Of a stretch of DNA of 64,000 bases, positions 37,332 through 45,500 are shown in pieces. Position 1 is the stretch's first letter. Each line of letters opens with the position of its first letter. The position numbers and the translations under genes were made by a program. Source of the DNA: Bisbaumannia pacifica (GTDB taxonomy: Bacteria; Pseudomonadota; Gammaproteobacteria; Pseudomonadales; Halomonadaceae); assembly GCF_007989625.1 (NCBI RefSeq), contig NZ_BJUK01000016.1:1-64000 (forward strand), given 5' to 3'. Below the pieces are notes generated by a model, which was given only the letters and a program-made list of their open reading frames with translations, was not told the origin of the DNA and did not search any database.

Positions 37332-38144
37332 TTATCTATCGAGAATCAGGGTCAGGCGCTGGTAGCTGACCGGCAGGCCGGCGGGTTCGCGCAGGGCCTC
37401 GAAGCGGGCCTTGGCCCGCTCCAGGTCGGCACGGCCCAGTCGTGGCGCGCCGGCCCCCGGGGCTACCTGGGCGCCGACGCCCTTGATGGAGGCCATCACC
37501 GCGGCCAGGTCCGGGTAGAAGAAGCGTTCCCGGGCGCGCTCCAGGCGTACCGTGGCGAAGCCCGCCCGCCGCGCCGCCGCCTCCAGGCGTCCGGCATCGA
37601 GGAAGTCGAGCAGGGCGGCGGGGCGACCGGGTCGTGACCAGGCCTGGGCGACCTCGGCCAGGGTGCCCGGGCCCAGGGTATTGATCAGGGCGCGGCCGCC
37701 GGGACGCAAGACGCGACGCGCCTCGACGAGCACCGCCTCGAGGTCGGGGCACCACTGGATCGCCAGGTTGGAGAAGAGCAGGTCCAGGCCCTGGTCGGCC
37801 AGCGGCAGGGCGGCGGCATCGCCGCGTACCCAGGCGATGGTCTCGGGGTGACGGCGGCGGGCCTCGTCGAGCATGGCCATGGCCAAGTCGAGGCCGATCA
37901 CCCGGGCCGCGGGGTAGTGGTGCGCCAGGCGCGCGCTCCAGTGGCCGGGGCCACAGCCCAGGTCGAGGATGGTCTCGGCGTGCTCCGGCAGATGGGCCCA
38001 GAGGCGCTCTCCCAGGGCGGCCTGGGCCGCGGCGCGCCGGCGGTAGTGGGGGGCGGCGCGGCCGAAGGCCCGGGCGACGCGGCGGCGCCAGGCGCGATCG
38101 TCCGCGTCCGGGAGCTCGGTGGCCGCAGGCATCGGTACGCTCAT
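37332..38144 (-). CDS. bioC: Malonyl-ACP O-methyltransferase
   Basis: A 270-residue SAM-dependent methyltransferase that disguises malonyl-ACP as its methyl ester to start pimelate synthesis. The SAM motif is ILDLGCGPGHWSARLA, with NLAIQWCPDL typical of BioC. It overlaps bioH by 4 nt. A weak copy of its last codons and stop (CTCGATAGRTRA) recurs on the minus strand 32 nt further on, at 37300-37312. Confidence 0.93.
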   Translation of the reverse strand: MSVPMPAATELPDADDRAWRRRVARAFGRAAPHYRRRAAAQAALGERLWAHLPEHAETILDLGCGPGHWSARLAHHYPAARVIGLDLAMAMLDEARRRHPETIAWVRGDAAALPLADQGLDLLFSNLAIQWCPDLEAVLVEARRVLRPGGRALINTLGPGTLAEVAQAWSRPGRPAALLDFLDAGRLEAAARRAGFATVRLERARERFFYPDLAAVMASIKGVGAQVAPGAGAPRLGRADLERAKARFEALREPAGLPVSYQRLTLILDR

Positions 38145-38839
38145 GCATTCACCTCCATCGCCAGGGACTCCAGCTGCCGCACCAGGGCCGCCGGTTGGCT
38201 GAGTTGGGGGCAGTGGCCCGCCTCCTCGAGCACCCGCTCCTCCGGCCGTGGGGCGAGCAGCAGGGGATCTCGGGCGCCGCGCAGTCGCCGGATGGGGCAG
38301 GGCGGGGCGCCGAGCGTCGCGCCGATATCCAGGTCAGCCAGTTGCTCCAGGCCGGCCGCCAGGGTGGCGTCGTCGGCGGGCGGAACACTCCCCAGCAGGG
38401 CGCGCAGTTCGCCGAGGGCCTGGCGCGGGGCCGGCTCGCCGCTTAGTTGGTGGCGTAGGAAATGGCGCCAGGTGGCCCGCGGGTCCCGGGCGAAGGCGCG
38501 ACGAAAATCGCCCAGCGCGGCGGGGGAGACCGGGCCGTCGGTAAAGCGCGGGGCGCAGCCTAGCAGCACCAGGCCCCGGGGCGGGGGCAGTCGCTCCAGC
38601 AGGCTGGCGGCGAGCAGGCCGCCCAGGGACCAGCCCACCCAGAGCGCCTCGCCGGGCAGGCTCGGGGCCATGGCCGTGGCCAGCGCGTCGAGGCCGGCGG
38701 GGCTGGCCAGAGCAGGCGCCTGGCCATAGCCGGGCCAGTCCGGCGTCGAGGGCGTCACGTCCGCCGACCAGTGGTGCGCCAGGGAGCGCCAGATACGCGC
38801 ATCGCAGCCCCAGCCGGAGAGCAGCACCAGATGGCTCAC
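38141..38839 (-). CDS. bioH: Pimeloyl-ACP methyl ester carboxylesterase
   Basis: A 232-residue alpha/beta hydrolase. The nucleophile is S71 in GWSLGG, the acid is probably the aspartate in GARDPLLL and the catalytic histidine is in EAGHCPQLS. It removes the methyl group from pimeloyl-ACP methyl ester to end the BioC disguise. It overlaps bioF upstream and bioC downstream by 4 nt each. Confidence 0.92.
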   Translation of the reverse strand: MSHLVLLSGWGCDARIWRSLAHHWSADVTPSTPDWPGYGQAPALASPAGLDALATAMAPSLPGEALWVGWSLGGLLAASLLERLPPPRGLVLLGCAPRFTDGPVSPAALGDFRRAFARDPRATWRHFLRHQLSGEPAPRQALGELRALLGSVPPADDATLAAGLEQLADLDIGATLGAPPCPIRRLRGARDPLLLAPRPEERVLEEAGHCPQLSQPAALVRQLESLAMEVNA

Positions 38840-39993
38840 GGCAGCGGCTCCGGGTCGGCGGCGAGCAGCTCGGCGAGGCGTTCCAGCAGCTCGTCGATAT
38901 CGGCCCGGCGATGGCCGCCGGAGAGGGTGATGCGCAGGCGCCCCTGGCCCTGGGGCACGGTGGGGGGACGGATGGCCCCGACCATGAAGCCCGCCTCGCG
39001 CAGCGCCAGGCTCCAGCGCATCACCCGGGCACTATCGCCGAGCAGCAGGGGCTGGATGGGCGTCGGCGAGGGCAGCAGCGGCAGCCCCAGCGCCTTGGCG
39101 CGAGCGCGGAAGTGATCGAGGTGCTCGTGCAGTCGCCGCCGGCGTTCCGGCTCCGTCTCGAGGAGGTCCAGGGCGCGAAGCGTGGCCATGGCCACTCCGG
39201 GGGGCTGGGCGGTGGTGTAGATATAGGGGCGAGCGAACTGGATCAGGGTATCGATCAGGAGATCGTCGCCGGCGACGAAGGCGCCGGCGGTGCCCAGGGC
39301 CTTGCCCAGGGTGCCCACCAGTACCGGCACCCGCTCGGCAGGGAAGCGCCGCCCCACGCAGCCATCGCCGTGCTCGCCCAGCACGCCCAGGCCGTGGGCG
39401 TCATCGATCATCAGCCAGGCGTCGTGACGGGCGCAGGTCGAGGCCAGGCCGTCGATATCCGCCACGTCGCCGTCCATGCTGAAGACCCCGTCGCTGACCA
39501 CCAGGCGCGGGCCCGCCTCGGCACGACTCAGCAGGCGCTCCAGGTCGGCCAGGTCGCCGTGGTGGTAGCGCCGGCTGCGGGCCCCGGCGAGCCGTGCGCC
39601 ATCGAGCAGGGAGGCATGATTGAGGCGATCCTGAAACAGGTGTGTCTGGCGGTCGCAGAGCGCCTGGAGGGTGCCGAAATTGGCCATGTAGCCGGTGGAG
39701 AAGAGCAGCGCCCGCGGGCGGCCGGTCAGCTCGGCCAGGCGCTCCTCCAGCAGCTGATGGGGCAACAGGTGGCCACTGACCAGGTGCGAGGCGCCGGCGC
39801 CGGCGCCGAAGCGCCGCCCCCCCTCGGCCTGGGCCTCGGCCAGCCGCGGGTCCCGGGCCAGGCCCAGGTAGTCGTTGCTGGCGAAGTCGCGCACCCGGCT
39901 GCCCGGGGCCGGCGTCATGGTCAGGCGGGTGCGCCACAGTCCGGCCTCGCGTTGGCTGGCGAGGCGGGCCGAGAGTCGTTGCCGCCAGGTCAT
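38836..39993 (-). CDS. bioF: 8-amino-7-oxononanoate synthase
   Basis: A 385-residue PLP-dependent alpha-oxoamine synthase that joins pimeloyl-ACP and alanine. Signatures are the FASNDYLGLARDP start, GSGHLLPHQLLE-type glycine region, MIDDAHGLGVLG, and the PLP lysine in VGTLGKALG. Its ATG overlaps the bioB stop by 1 nt (TGATG). Confidence 0.95.
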   Translation of the reverse strand: MTWRQRLSARLASQREAGLWRTRLTMTPAPGSRVRDFASNDYLGLARDPRLAEAQAEGGRRFGAGAGASHLVSGHLLPHQLLEERLAELTGRPRALLFSTGYMANFGTLQALCDRQTHLFQDRLNHASLLDGARLAGARSRRYHHGDLADLERLLSRAEAGPRLVVSDGVFSMDGDVADIDGLASTCARHDAWLMIDDAHGLGVLGEHGDGCVGRRFPAERVPVLVGTLGKALGTAGAFVAGDDLLIDTLIQFARPYIYTTAQPPGVAMATLRALDLLETEPERRRRLHEHLDHFRARAKALGLPLLPSPTPIQPLLLGDSARVMRWSLALREAGFMVGAIRPPTVPQGQGRLRITLSGGHRRADIDELLERLAELLAADPEPLP

Positions 39994-41054
39994 CAGGCCA
40001 CCGTGGCGTCGTAGTAGAGGCCGGCGCTGGCCTGGCGACGCATGGCGTCTTCCAGCGCCGCGGCCTGTTGGGTGTCGTCGGCGCAGGCCTCGCGGCGCTC
40101 CGGATGCAGGCCGAGGCGCTCGAAGAGGCGCTTGTCCCGCGCCGCCTCGGGATTCTCGGTGGTCAGCAGGCGTTCGCCGTAGAAGATCGAGTTGGCGCCG
40201 GCCAGGAAGGCCAGGGCCTGGGTGCTGTCGTCCATCTGTTCGCGTCCGGCGGAGAGTCGTACATGACTGCGTGGCATCAGGATACGCGCCACGGCGATGG
40301 CGCGCACGAATTCGATGGGGTCCAGGTCATCGACGCCTTCCAGGGGAGTGCCCGGCACCTTGACCAGCATATTGATCGGCACCGACTCCGGGTGGGGGGC
40401 CAGGCGAGCCAGTTGCTGCAGCAGGGCGGCGCGGTCGCGGCCCGATTCGCCCATGCCGAGGATGCCGCCGGAGCAGATCTTCATGCCGGCATCGCGGACA
40501 TGTCCCAGGGTCTCCAGGCGGTCGGCATAGCTTCTGGTGGTGATGATCTCGCCGTAGTACTCCGGGGAGGTGTCCAAGTTGTGGTTGTAGTAGTCAAGAC
40601 CGGCCTCGGCCAGGCGCCGTGCCTGGGCGTCATTCACCATGCCCAGGGTCATGCAGGTCTCCAGGCCCAGGCCCTTGACCCGCTTGACCATCTCCAGCAC
40701 CACCTCGAGGTCTTTCTCCCGCGGGCTGCGCCAGGCGGCGCCCATGCAGAAGCGGCTGGCGCCGGCGGCCTTGGCGGCCTCGGCCTGGGCCACCACCTTC
40801 TCGATCTCCAGCAGCTTCTCCTTGTCCAGCCCGGTGGTGTAGTGCCCCGACTGGGGGCAGTACTTGCAGTCCTCGGGGCAGGCGCCGGTCTTGATCGACA
40901 GCAGGGTAGAGACCTGCACCGCATTGGCATCGAAGTGGGCGCGATGTACCTGCTGGGCCTGGAACAGCAGGTCATTGAAGGGCAGGGCGAAGAGTGCCTC
41001 GATCTCCTCCACCGTCCAGTCGTGGCGGGGTGGGGTGGGGCTGGCTAGAGTCAT
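39993..41054 (-). CDS. bioB: Biotin synthase
   Basis: A 353-residue radical SAM enzyme that inserts sulfur into dethiobiotin. The cluster cysteines are C59, C63 and C66 ([10 protein letters not shown]); the YNHNLDTS stretch and [11 protein letters not shown] are conserved. It is the first gene of bioBFHCD, behind BirA-like operators that overlap the divergent comF start. Confidence 0.97.
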   Translation of the reverse strand: MTLASPTPPRHDWTVEEIEALFALPFNDLLFQAQQVHRAHFDANAVQVSTLLSIKTGACPEDCKYCPQSGHYTTGLDKEKLLEIEKVVAQAEAAKAAGASRFCMGAAWRSPREKDLEVVLEMVKRVKGLGLETCMTLGMVNDAQARRLAEAGLDYYNHNLDTSPEYYGEIITTRSYADRLETLGHVRDAGMKICSGGILGMGESGRDRAALLQQLARLAPHPESVPINMLVKVPGTPLEGVDDLDPIEFVRAIAVARILMPRSHVRLSAGREQMDDSTQALAFLAGANSIFYGERLLTTENPEAARDKRLFERLGLHPERREACADDTQQAAALEDAMRRQASAGLYYDATVA

Positions 41055-41075
41055 GGGTAGGGCTCGCGGCTGATT

Positions 41076-41108
41076 TGGTTAACTATATGAATCACTTTAG
41101 GTTGACCA
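41076..41108 (-). promoter_or_regulatory. BirA-like biotin operator A
   Basis: Half-sites TGGTTAACT and GGTTGACCA are 15 nt apart. Each matches 7 of 8 specified positions of the BirA consensus TTGTnAACC-N14/15-GGTTnACAA. The site lies 22 nt before the bioB ATG. Confidence 0.65.
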
Positions 41109-41110
41109 CG

Positions 41111-41866
41111 ATGATAGGGCGTGGCCACGCCTTGTCAACTTCGATCATACATTGGGTTGACCATGCCCTGCGCCGGGCCCTGCCGGGGCGCTGCGCCTTC
41201 TGCCTGGGCCCCGCCGAGCGCCAGGCGCCCTGGTGTCATGACTGCCTGCTGGCCCTGCCCTGGAACTTGCCGGCCTGTCCCCGCTGCGGCGAGCCCCAGG
41301 CGGGGCAGGGGCTCGGCAGGCCCTGCGGCGCCTGCCTGAGGCGTCCTCCGGCCTTCGACCGGACCCGGGCGCCGCTGCGCTACGCGGGGGCGGTCGAGGG
41401 GCTGGTGCGGGCCTTCAAGTTCCATGCCTCGCCGCGAGCCGGCAGCGTGCTACTGGAGCTCTTCCTGCGCGACCTGACGCTGCCCCCGGTGGCGGCGCTG
41501 GTGGCGGTGCCGCTGCATGACCGGCGGGCGCGACGGCGCGGCTTCGACCAGGCGGACTGGCTGGCCCGGCGCCTGGCGCGTCGCCTGGAGCTGCCGTGGA
41601 TCGAGGCCCGGCGTGTGCGCGACACCCCGAGCCAGCGCGGCCTCGATCGTCCGGCTCGACGCGCCAACCTGCGTCGGGCCTTCCGCATCGACTCGGCGCT
41701 ACCGGCGCGGGTCGCCTTGGTCGATGACGTCATGACCACCGGGGCCACCCTGGAGGCCCTGGCGCTGGCCTGTCGACGGGCCGGGGCCGAGACGGTCGAG
41801 GCCTGGGCCATGGCGCGCACGCCTCTAGAGTCAGCCGCGGGCGCCCCTGGAATAAGCGGCGATTGA
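41111..41866 (+). CDS. comF: ComF-family phosphoribosyltransferase-like protein
   Basis: A protein of about 251 residues. It has an N-terminal zinc module (CAFCLG...CHDC and CPRCGEP...CGACLRR) and a PRTase domain ending in the phosphate-binding VALVDDVMTTGATLEA. In competent bacteria ComF acts in DNA uptake; in others (GntX type) the role is unclear. The start is uncertain: ATG at 41111 has only a weak TAGG site, an ATG at 41087 lies inside operator A, and a TTG at 41133 is possible. It is divergent from bioB. Confidence 0.88.
   Translation: MIGRGHALSTSIIHWVDHALRRALPGRCAFCLGPAERQAPWCHDCLLALPWNLPACPRCGEPQAGQGLGRPCGACLRRPPAFDRTRAPLRYAGAVEGLVRAFKFHASPRAGSVLLELFLRDLTLPPVAALVAVPLHDRRARRRGFDQADWLARRLARRLELPWIEARRVRDTPSQRGLDRPARRANLRRAFRIDSALPARVALVDDVMTTGATLEALALACRRAGAETVEAWAMARTPLESAAGAPGISGD
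41132..41163. promoter_or_regulatory. BirA-like biotin operator B
   Basis: Half-sites TTGTCAACT and GGTTGACCA are 14 nt apart and also match 7 of 8 positions each. This copy lies about 56 bp from operator A and falls at the start of comF, so comF expression may be affected. Confidence 0.5.
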
Positions 41867-41929
41867 AGGCCCCGGGGCTGCTATGATGCCCACTGTCGAT
41901 CTTCGCAACGCACCAGCAAAGGACGCGCC

Positions 41930-42925
41930 ATGACTCCGGATCCACACCCCTTCGAATTCCTCTCTCCGGCCCGGGTGGTCGAGGCGGTGGAGTCCCTGGG
42001 CTTCTGGCTGCCCGGCGAGCCCTTCGCGCTGAACAGTTACGAGAACCGGGTCTTCCAGTTGCATGACGAGGAGCGGCGCCGCTGGGTGGTCAAGTTCTAT
42101 CGTCCCCAGCGCTGGACGGACGAGGCGATCCAGGAGGAGCATGATTTCCTCGCCGAGCTGCTGGCCGAGGCGGTGCCGGTGGCCGCGCCCTGGCGGGATG
42201 CCGGGGGCGTCAGCCTGCATCGCCATGAGGGGTTTCGCTTTGCGCTCTTCCCGCAGTTGCCGGGGGGCGCCCCGGAACTCGACAACCCGGATCACCTCTT
42301 CGCCCTGGGCGAGTTGATCGGCCGCCTGCATGCGGTGGGTGGGCGCGGCGAGTTCGTCCATCGTCGGCGCCTCGAGCCCGGCCCCCTGGCCGAGGAGAGC
42401 CGCGCCATCGTGCTGGCCGGGCCCTGGCTCAATGCCCGCCAGCGGCGCGCCTATGAGCGCATCAGCGGCGAGCTGGCGGCGGCCATTCTCGAACTGGCCT
42501 GGCCCGAGGCCTCGATGATTCGCGCCCATGGCGACTGCCACCTGGGTAATATGCTCGGCCGCGGCGGCGACTTCGCCCTGGTTGACTTCGACGACTGCCT
42601 GATGGCGCCGGCGGTGCAGGACCTCTGGATGCTGCTCAGCGCCCAGCATGAACAGGAGTGGCAGATGCAGCTCTCGGAGTTGCTCGAAGGCTATGAGCAG
42701 GCCTGTGATTTCGATCGTCGCCAGCTGCGCTGGATCGAAGCGCTGCGTGGCCTGCGGCTGATGCGCCACAGCGCCTGGCTGGTGGCGCGCTGGGAAGATC
42801 CGGCCTTTCCGCGGGTCTTTCCCTGGGTCGCCGAGTCGGGCTATTGGGACCAGCATATCCGCGATCTGGAGCAGCAGAGCCTGGCCTTGACGAACCAGCC
42901 GCGCTGGCTGGCGGGCCCCGGTTGA
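41930..42925 (+). CDS. srkA: Stress response kinase A (SrkA/RdoA family)
   Basis: A 331-residue choline-kinase-like Ser/Thr kinase. The catalytic loop is RAHGDCHLGNML and the metal-binding DFD is in LVDFDDCLMAP; the N-terminal SYENRVFQL and VVKFYRPQRW are typical of YihE/RdoA. In E. coli it protects cells from stress-induced death. It follows comF by 63 nt. A DsbA gene, its usual E. coli neighbour, is absent here. Confidence 0.92.
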   Translation: MTPDPHPFEFLSPARVVEAVESLGFWLPGEPFALNSYENRVFQLHDEERRRWVVKFYRPQRWTDEAIQEEHDFLAELLAEAVPVAAPWRDAGGVSLHRHEGFRFALFPQLPGGAPELDNPDHLFALGELIGRLHAVGGRGEFVHRRRLEPGPLAEESRAIVLAGPWLNARQRRAYERISGELAAAILELAWPEASMIRAHGDCHLGNMLGRGGDFALVDFDDCLMAPAVQDLWMLLSAQHEQEWQMQLSELLEGYEQACDFDRRQLRWIEALRGLRLMRHSAWLVARWEDPAFPRVFPWVAESGYWDQHIRDLEQQSLALTNQPRWLAGPG

Positions 42926-42950
42926 GGTCGGAGGCCGCCAGCCGACGCGA

Positions 42951-42978
42951 GAGGCCCCGCCATTGGCGGGGCCTCTTC
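42951..42978. terminator. Hairpin between srkA and the convergent hypothetical gene
   Basis: An 11-bp stem (GAGGCCCCGCC / GGCGGGGCCTC), loop ATT, then TTCG. It is almost identical to the hairpin at 1-25. Confidence 0.7.
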
Positions 42979-43003
42979 GATACTGCCGGTCGCGGGCGTG
43001 ACG

Positions 43004-43543
43004 TCAGGGGGTGTCGCCGCCGCTCGCCTGTCGGCGCTCCTCGTTGATCCGCGCCGAGGGGTTGTCCTTGGGCTCCAGGGTCAGGTCATGGCCCAGGCGC
43101 ATGATAAAGGTGCGGGAGGGCAGCAGGCGCGCCTCGCGGCACTCGGCATCGACGCAGGCGTCCAGGCCGAAGCGGCCATCGGCATCGTAGGCGGTGGCGG
43201 ACATCTCGCCGCTGAAGATCTCGCTCTCGCCGCCATCGGTGGCGATGCAGGTCAGAGTCTGGGCCGAGACGCGCAACCGCCCGCCATCCAGCAGGCCATC
43301 GGCGGTGATCAGGCAGTGGGAAGGCAGGGCAATGTCGCCGGCGGCGTTGGCCACCGGGCGCAGCAGCATATCGCCGCGACGTGGCGCCTCGGGCGTGAAA
43401 GCCGTGGACTCGATCACGGCGACTTCGATGATCGCCTCGTTGGGGAGGTGCAGGGTCTCGGCCTGGGCCATCCCGGAACTCAGCAGCAGGGAGGCCGACA
43501 GGCCGGTGAGCAGGGAGGTAAGCCGAAGGGTGCGTTGTGCCAT
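43004..43543 (-). CDS. Secreted protein of unknown function
   Basis: A 179-residue protein with a signal peptide (LLTGLSASLLLSSGMAQA, cleaved near residue 28) and a mature domain with no motif I recognise, containing several cysteines (SHCLI, TLTCI, DACVDAEC) that may form disulfides. The start at 43543 gives a clean signal peptide; the frame extends 38 codons upstream. It is convergent with srkA and appears to be monocistronic. Confidence 0.6.
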   Translation of the reverse strand: MAQRTLRLTSLLTGLSASLLLSSGMAQAETLHLPNEAIIEVAVIESTAFTPEAPRRGDMLLRPVANAAGDIALPSHCLITADGLLDGGRLRVSAQTLTCIATDGGESEIFSGEMSATAYDADGRFGLDACVDAECREARLLPSRTFIMRLGHDLTLEPKDNPSARINEERRQASGGDTP

Positions 43544-43879
43544 GGCGGGACTCTTGATCAATAGCTGACGATAGCGGGCGATAACGGCCAAGCAGCATGT
43601 TGCTAGGCCCCCCATGCTAGCACAGCCGGGAGCGCTGCCGCCGGGCCCGCGTGACATTATGCCACGGCGTTGTGGCGCGTCTCGGCGCCAAGGTGCGATG
43701 GCGCATCAGGACCTGCGAGACGGGCGCCCATGCGCTAGAATCGCCCCTTTGCCCGGACACGATGCATGACCCGCCATGATCGAGGCGCTGGAAGGCGTGT
43801 CCTGGCAAGGATTTTGTTGTACAAGACATGTACTAGCTGCAATACTTTGTAGCGATTTATTCGACAAGTGGGCCACACC

Positions 43880-44437
43880 ATGACCGAAGCACTCGCCGAA
43901 CACTACCGCCAGATCATCCTGGGCCTCGGGGAAGACCCCGAGCGAGAAGGGCTGCGCGACACCCCCAAGCGTGCCGCCAAGGCGATGCAGTTCCTGACCC
44001 GGGGCTATGAGCAGTCCCTGGAGACCCTGGTCAACGGTGCCGTCTTCGAGTCCGAGACCGATGAGATGGTGCTGATCAAGGACATCGAGCTCTATTCCCT
44101 GTGCGAGCATCATCTGCTGCCCTTTATCGGCAAGTGCCATATCGCCTACCTGCCCAGCGGCAAGGTACTGGGACTCTCCAAGTTCGCGCGTATCGTCGAC
44201 ATGTATGCCCGGCGCATGCAGATCCAGGAGAACCTGACGCGGCAGATCGCCGAGGCGGTGCAGCAGGTGACCCAGGCGCGTGGCGTGGCCGTGGTGATCG
44301 AGGCCAAGCACATGTGCATGATGATGCGCGGCGTGGAGAAGCAGAATTCGAGCATGACCAGCTCGGTGATGCTGGGCGCCTTCCGTGAGAATGCCCCGAC
44401 CCGTCAGGAATTCCTGACCCTGATCAATGGTCGCTGA
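43880..44437 (+). CDS. folE: GTP cyclohydrolase I
   Basis: A 185-residue FolE1 enzyme forming 7,8-dihydroneopterin triphosphate from GTP. Zinc ligands C75, H78 ([10 protein letters not shown]) and C146 (KHMCMMMRG) are present. The next gene is folX, 14 nt downstream, so the pair feeds the epimerised (monapterin) branch as well as folate. The start is the ATG at 43880; there is no strong Shine-Dalgarno sequence. Confidence 0.95.
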   Translation: MTEALAEHYRQIILGLGEDPEREGLRDTPKRAAKAMQFLTRGYEQSLETLVNGAVFESETDEMVLIKDIELYSLCEHHLLPFIGKCHIAYLPSGKVLGLSKFARIVDMYARRMQIQENLTRQIAEAVQQVTQARGVAVVIEAKHMCMMMRGVEKQNSSMTSSVMLGAFRENAPTRQEFLTLINGR

Positions 44438-44451
44438 GCCGGAGCCTTGCC

Positions 44452-44868
44452 ATGCCCATGCACTCCCTGAATGATCAGCACCTCGATCATGACCTGGCCA
44501 CCATCCGCATCAAGAACCTGCGGCTGCGCACCTATATCGGCATCAAGGAAGAGGAGATCGCCAACCGCCAGGACGTGGTGATCAATGCGGTGATTCGTTA
44601 TCGGGCCGCCCGGGCGGTGCAGTTCAACCATATCGATCAGGCCCTCAACTACCGCACCATCACCAAGCATGTGATCGCTCATGTGGAGGAGAATCGCTTC
44701 CTGCTTCTGGAGCGCATGACCCGCGAGGTGCTGGATATCATCATGTCCTATGATCAGGTGTTGACGGCCCAGGTGGAGATCGATAAGCCCCATGCGCTGC
44801 GCTTCGCCGACTCCGTCTCCATCACTCTCTCCGACTCTCGGGAGCTGCCCGCCCACCGACCCGAGTAG
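44452..44868 (+). CDS. folX: Dihydroneopterin triphosphate 2'-epimerase
   Basis: A 138-residue member of the FolB/FolX family that is clearly Fol[25 protein letters not shown]-type [21 protein letters not shown] and [16 protein letters not shown] all match E. coli FolX. It makes dihydromonapterin triphosphate, precursor of the tetrahydromonapterin used by bacterial phenylalanine hydroxylase. That links it to phhAB at 3-4 kb. The reductase gene folM is not in the window. Confidence 0.95.
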   Translation: MPMHSLNDQHLDHDLATIRIKNLRLRTYIGIKEEEIANRQDVVINAVIRYRAARAVQFNHIDQALNYRTITKHVIAHVEENRFLLLERMTREVLDIIMSYDQVLTAQVEIDKPHALRFADSVSITLSDSRELPAHRPE

Positions 44869-44874
44869 CGTGAT

Positions 44875-44918
44875 CGAATCGGCCCCTTGCGGGGTTGGTG
44901 CCAGGGCCGATTCGTCTT
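44875..44918 (+). terminator. Hairpin after folX
   Basis: A perfect 11-bp stem (CGAATCGGCCC / GGGCCGATTCG) with an 18-nt loop, followed by TCTTAG. It is a weak terminator candidate for folE-folX. Confidence 0.5.
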
Positions 44919-44956
44919 AGCATGGGGGAGAAGCCCCCTATCCAAGGAGACTCGCC

Positions 44957-45433
44957 TTGAATGGCGACATCATTGCCTTCGACGACGCGACCCAAGCGGG
45001 CGAGATCGCGGCCAGTGACGGCCGCCGCTACCTCTTCGACCTGAGTGGCTGGCGAGGCAGGGGCCTGCCCGCCGCCGGCCAGGAAGTGACCTTTACCCCC
45101 CGTGATGGCCAGGCGGTGCAGGTGATCCTGCGCCCCGTGCCGCAGTTGCGTGCCGGTACCGCCCAGGGGGGGGAGGGGGGCGAGCGCCCCCGCTATTCCG
45201 GCTGGAGCCTGGGCGGTCTGCTGCTGGCCTTTCTTGCCCTGTTTCTCGACGGCCAGGTGCCGCTGCTCGCCGCCGCCGCGGCGGCCTGTGCCTGGTGGGG
45301 CCTGCGCCAGGTCCAGCGCGATCCGGCCCGCTATCGGGGCCGGCTGTTCAGCTGGCTGGCGATTGCCTTGGCACTGCTGGTGGCGGTGCTGGGCGCCCTG
45401 GTCGCCCCCTCCGCGGCGGTGCCGGTAAGCTAG
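44957..45433 (+). CDS. Cold-shock-like domain membrane protein
   Basis: A 158-residue protein. The N-terminal 65 residues look like a small OB-fold/cold-shock-like domain (GEIAASDGRRYLFDLSGW, then QEVTFTPRDGQAV), followed by a glycine-rich linker and three hydrophobic helices. The start is TTG at 44957 with AAGGAG 7 nt upstream; the nearby ATG is in another frame. Proteins joining a CSD-like domain to membrane segments are known (DUF1294-like) but their role is unclear. Confidence 0.65.
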   Translation: MNGDIIAFDDATQAGEIAASDGRRYLFDLSGWRGRGLPAAGQEVTFTPRDGQAVQVILRPVPQLRAGTAQGGEGGERPRYSGWSLGGLLLAFLALFLDGQVPLLAAAAAACAWWGLRQVQRDPARYRGRLFSWLAIALALLVAVLGALVAPSAAVPVS

Positions 45434-45500
45434 GCGCCGTCGGGATCCCCTTTTCTCTCGGCGGCCTGGGTCGCCGGCTTCCCGGGAAGGAGCAAACACC

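Noticed and set aside
43790-43830. A sigma-54-like sequence TGGCAAGGATTTTGTT upstream of folE
   Set aside because: The -24 element is good but the -12 GC is replaced by GT. The invariant GC is required, so I do not call it.
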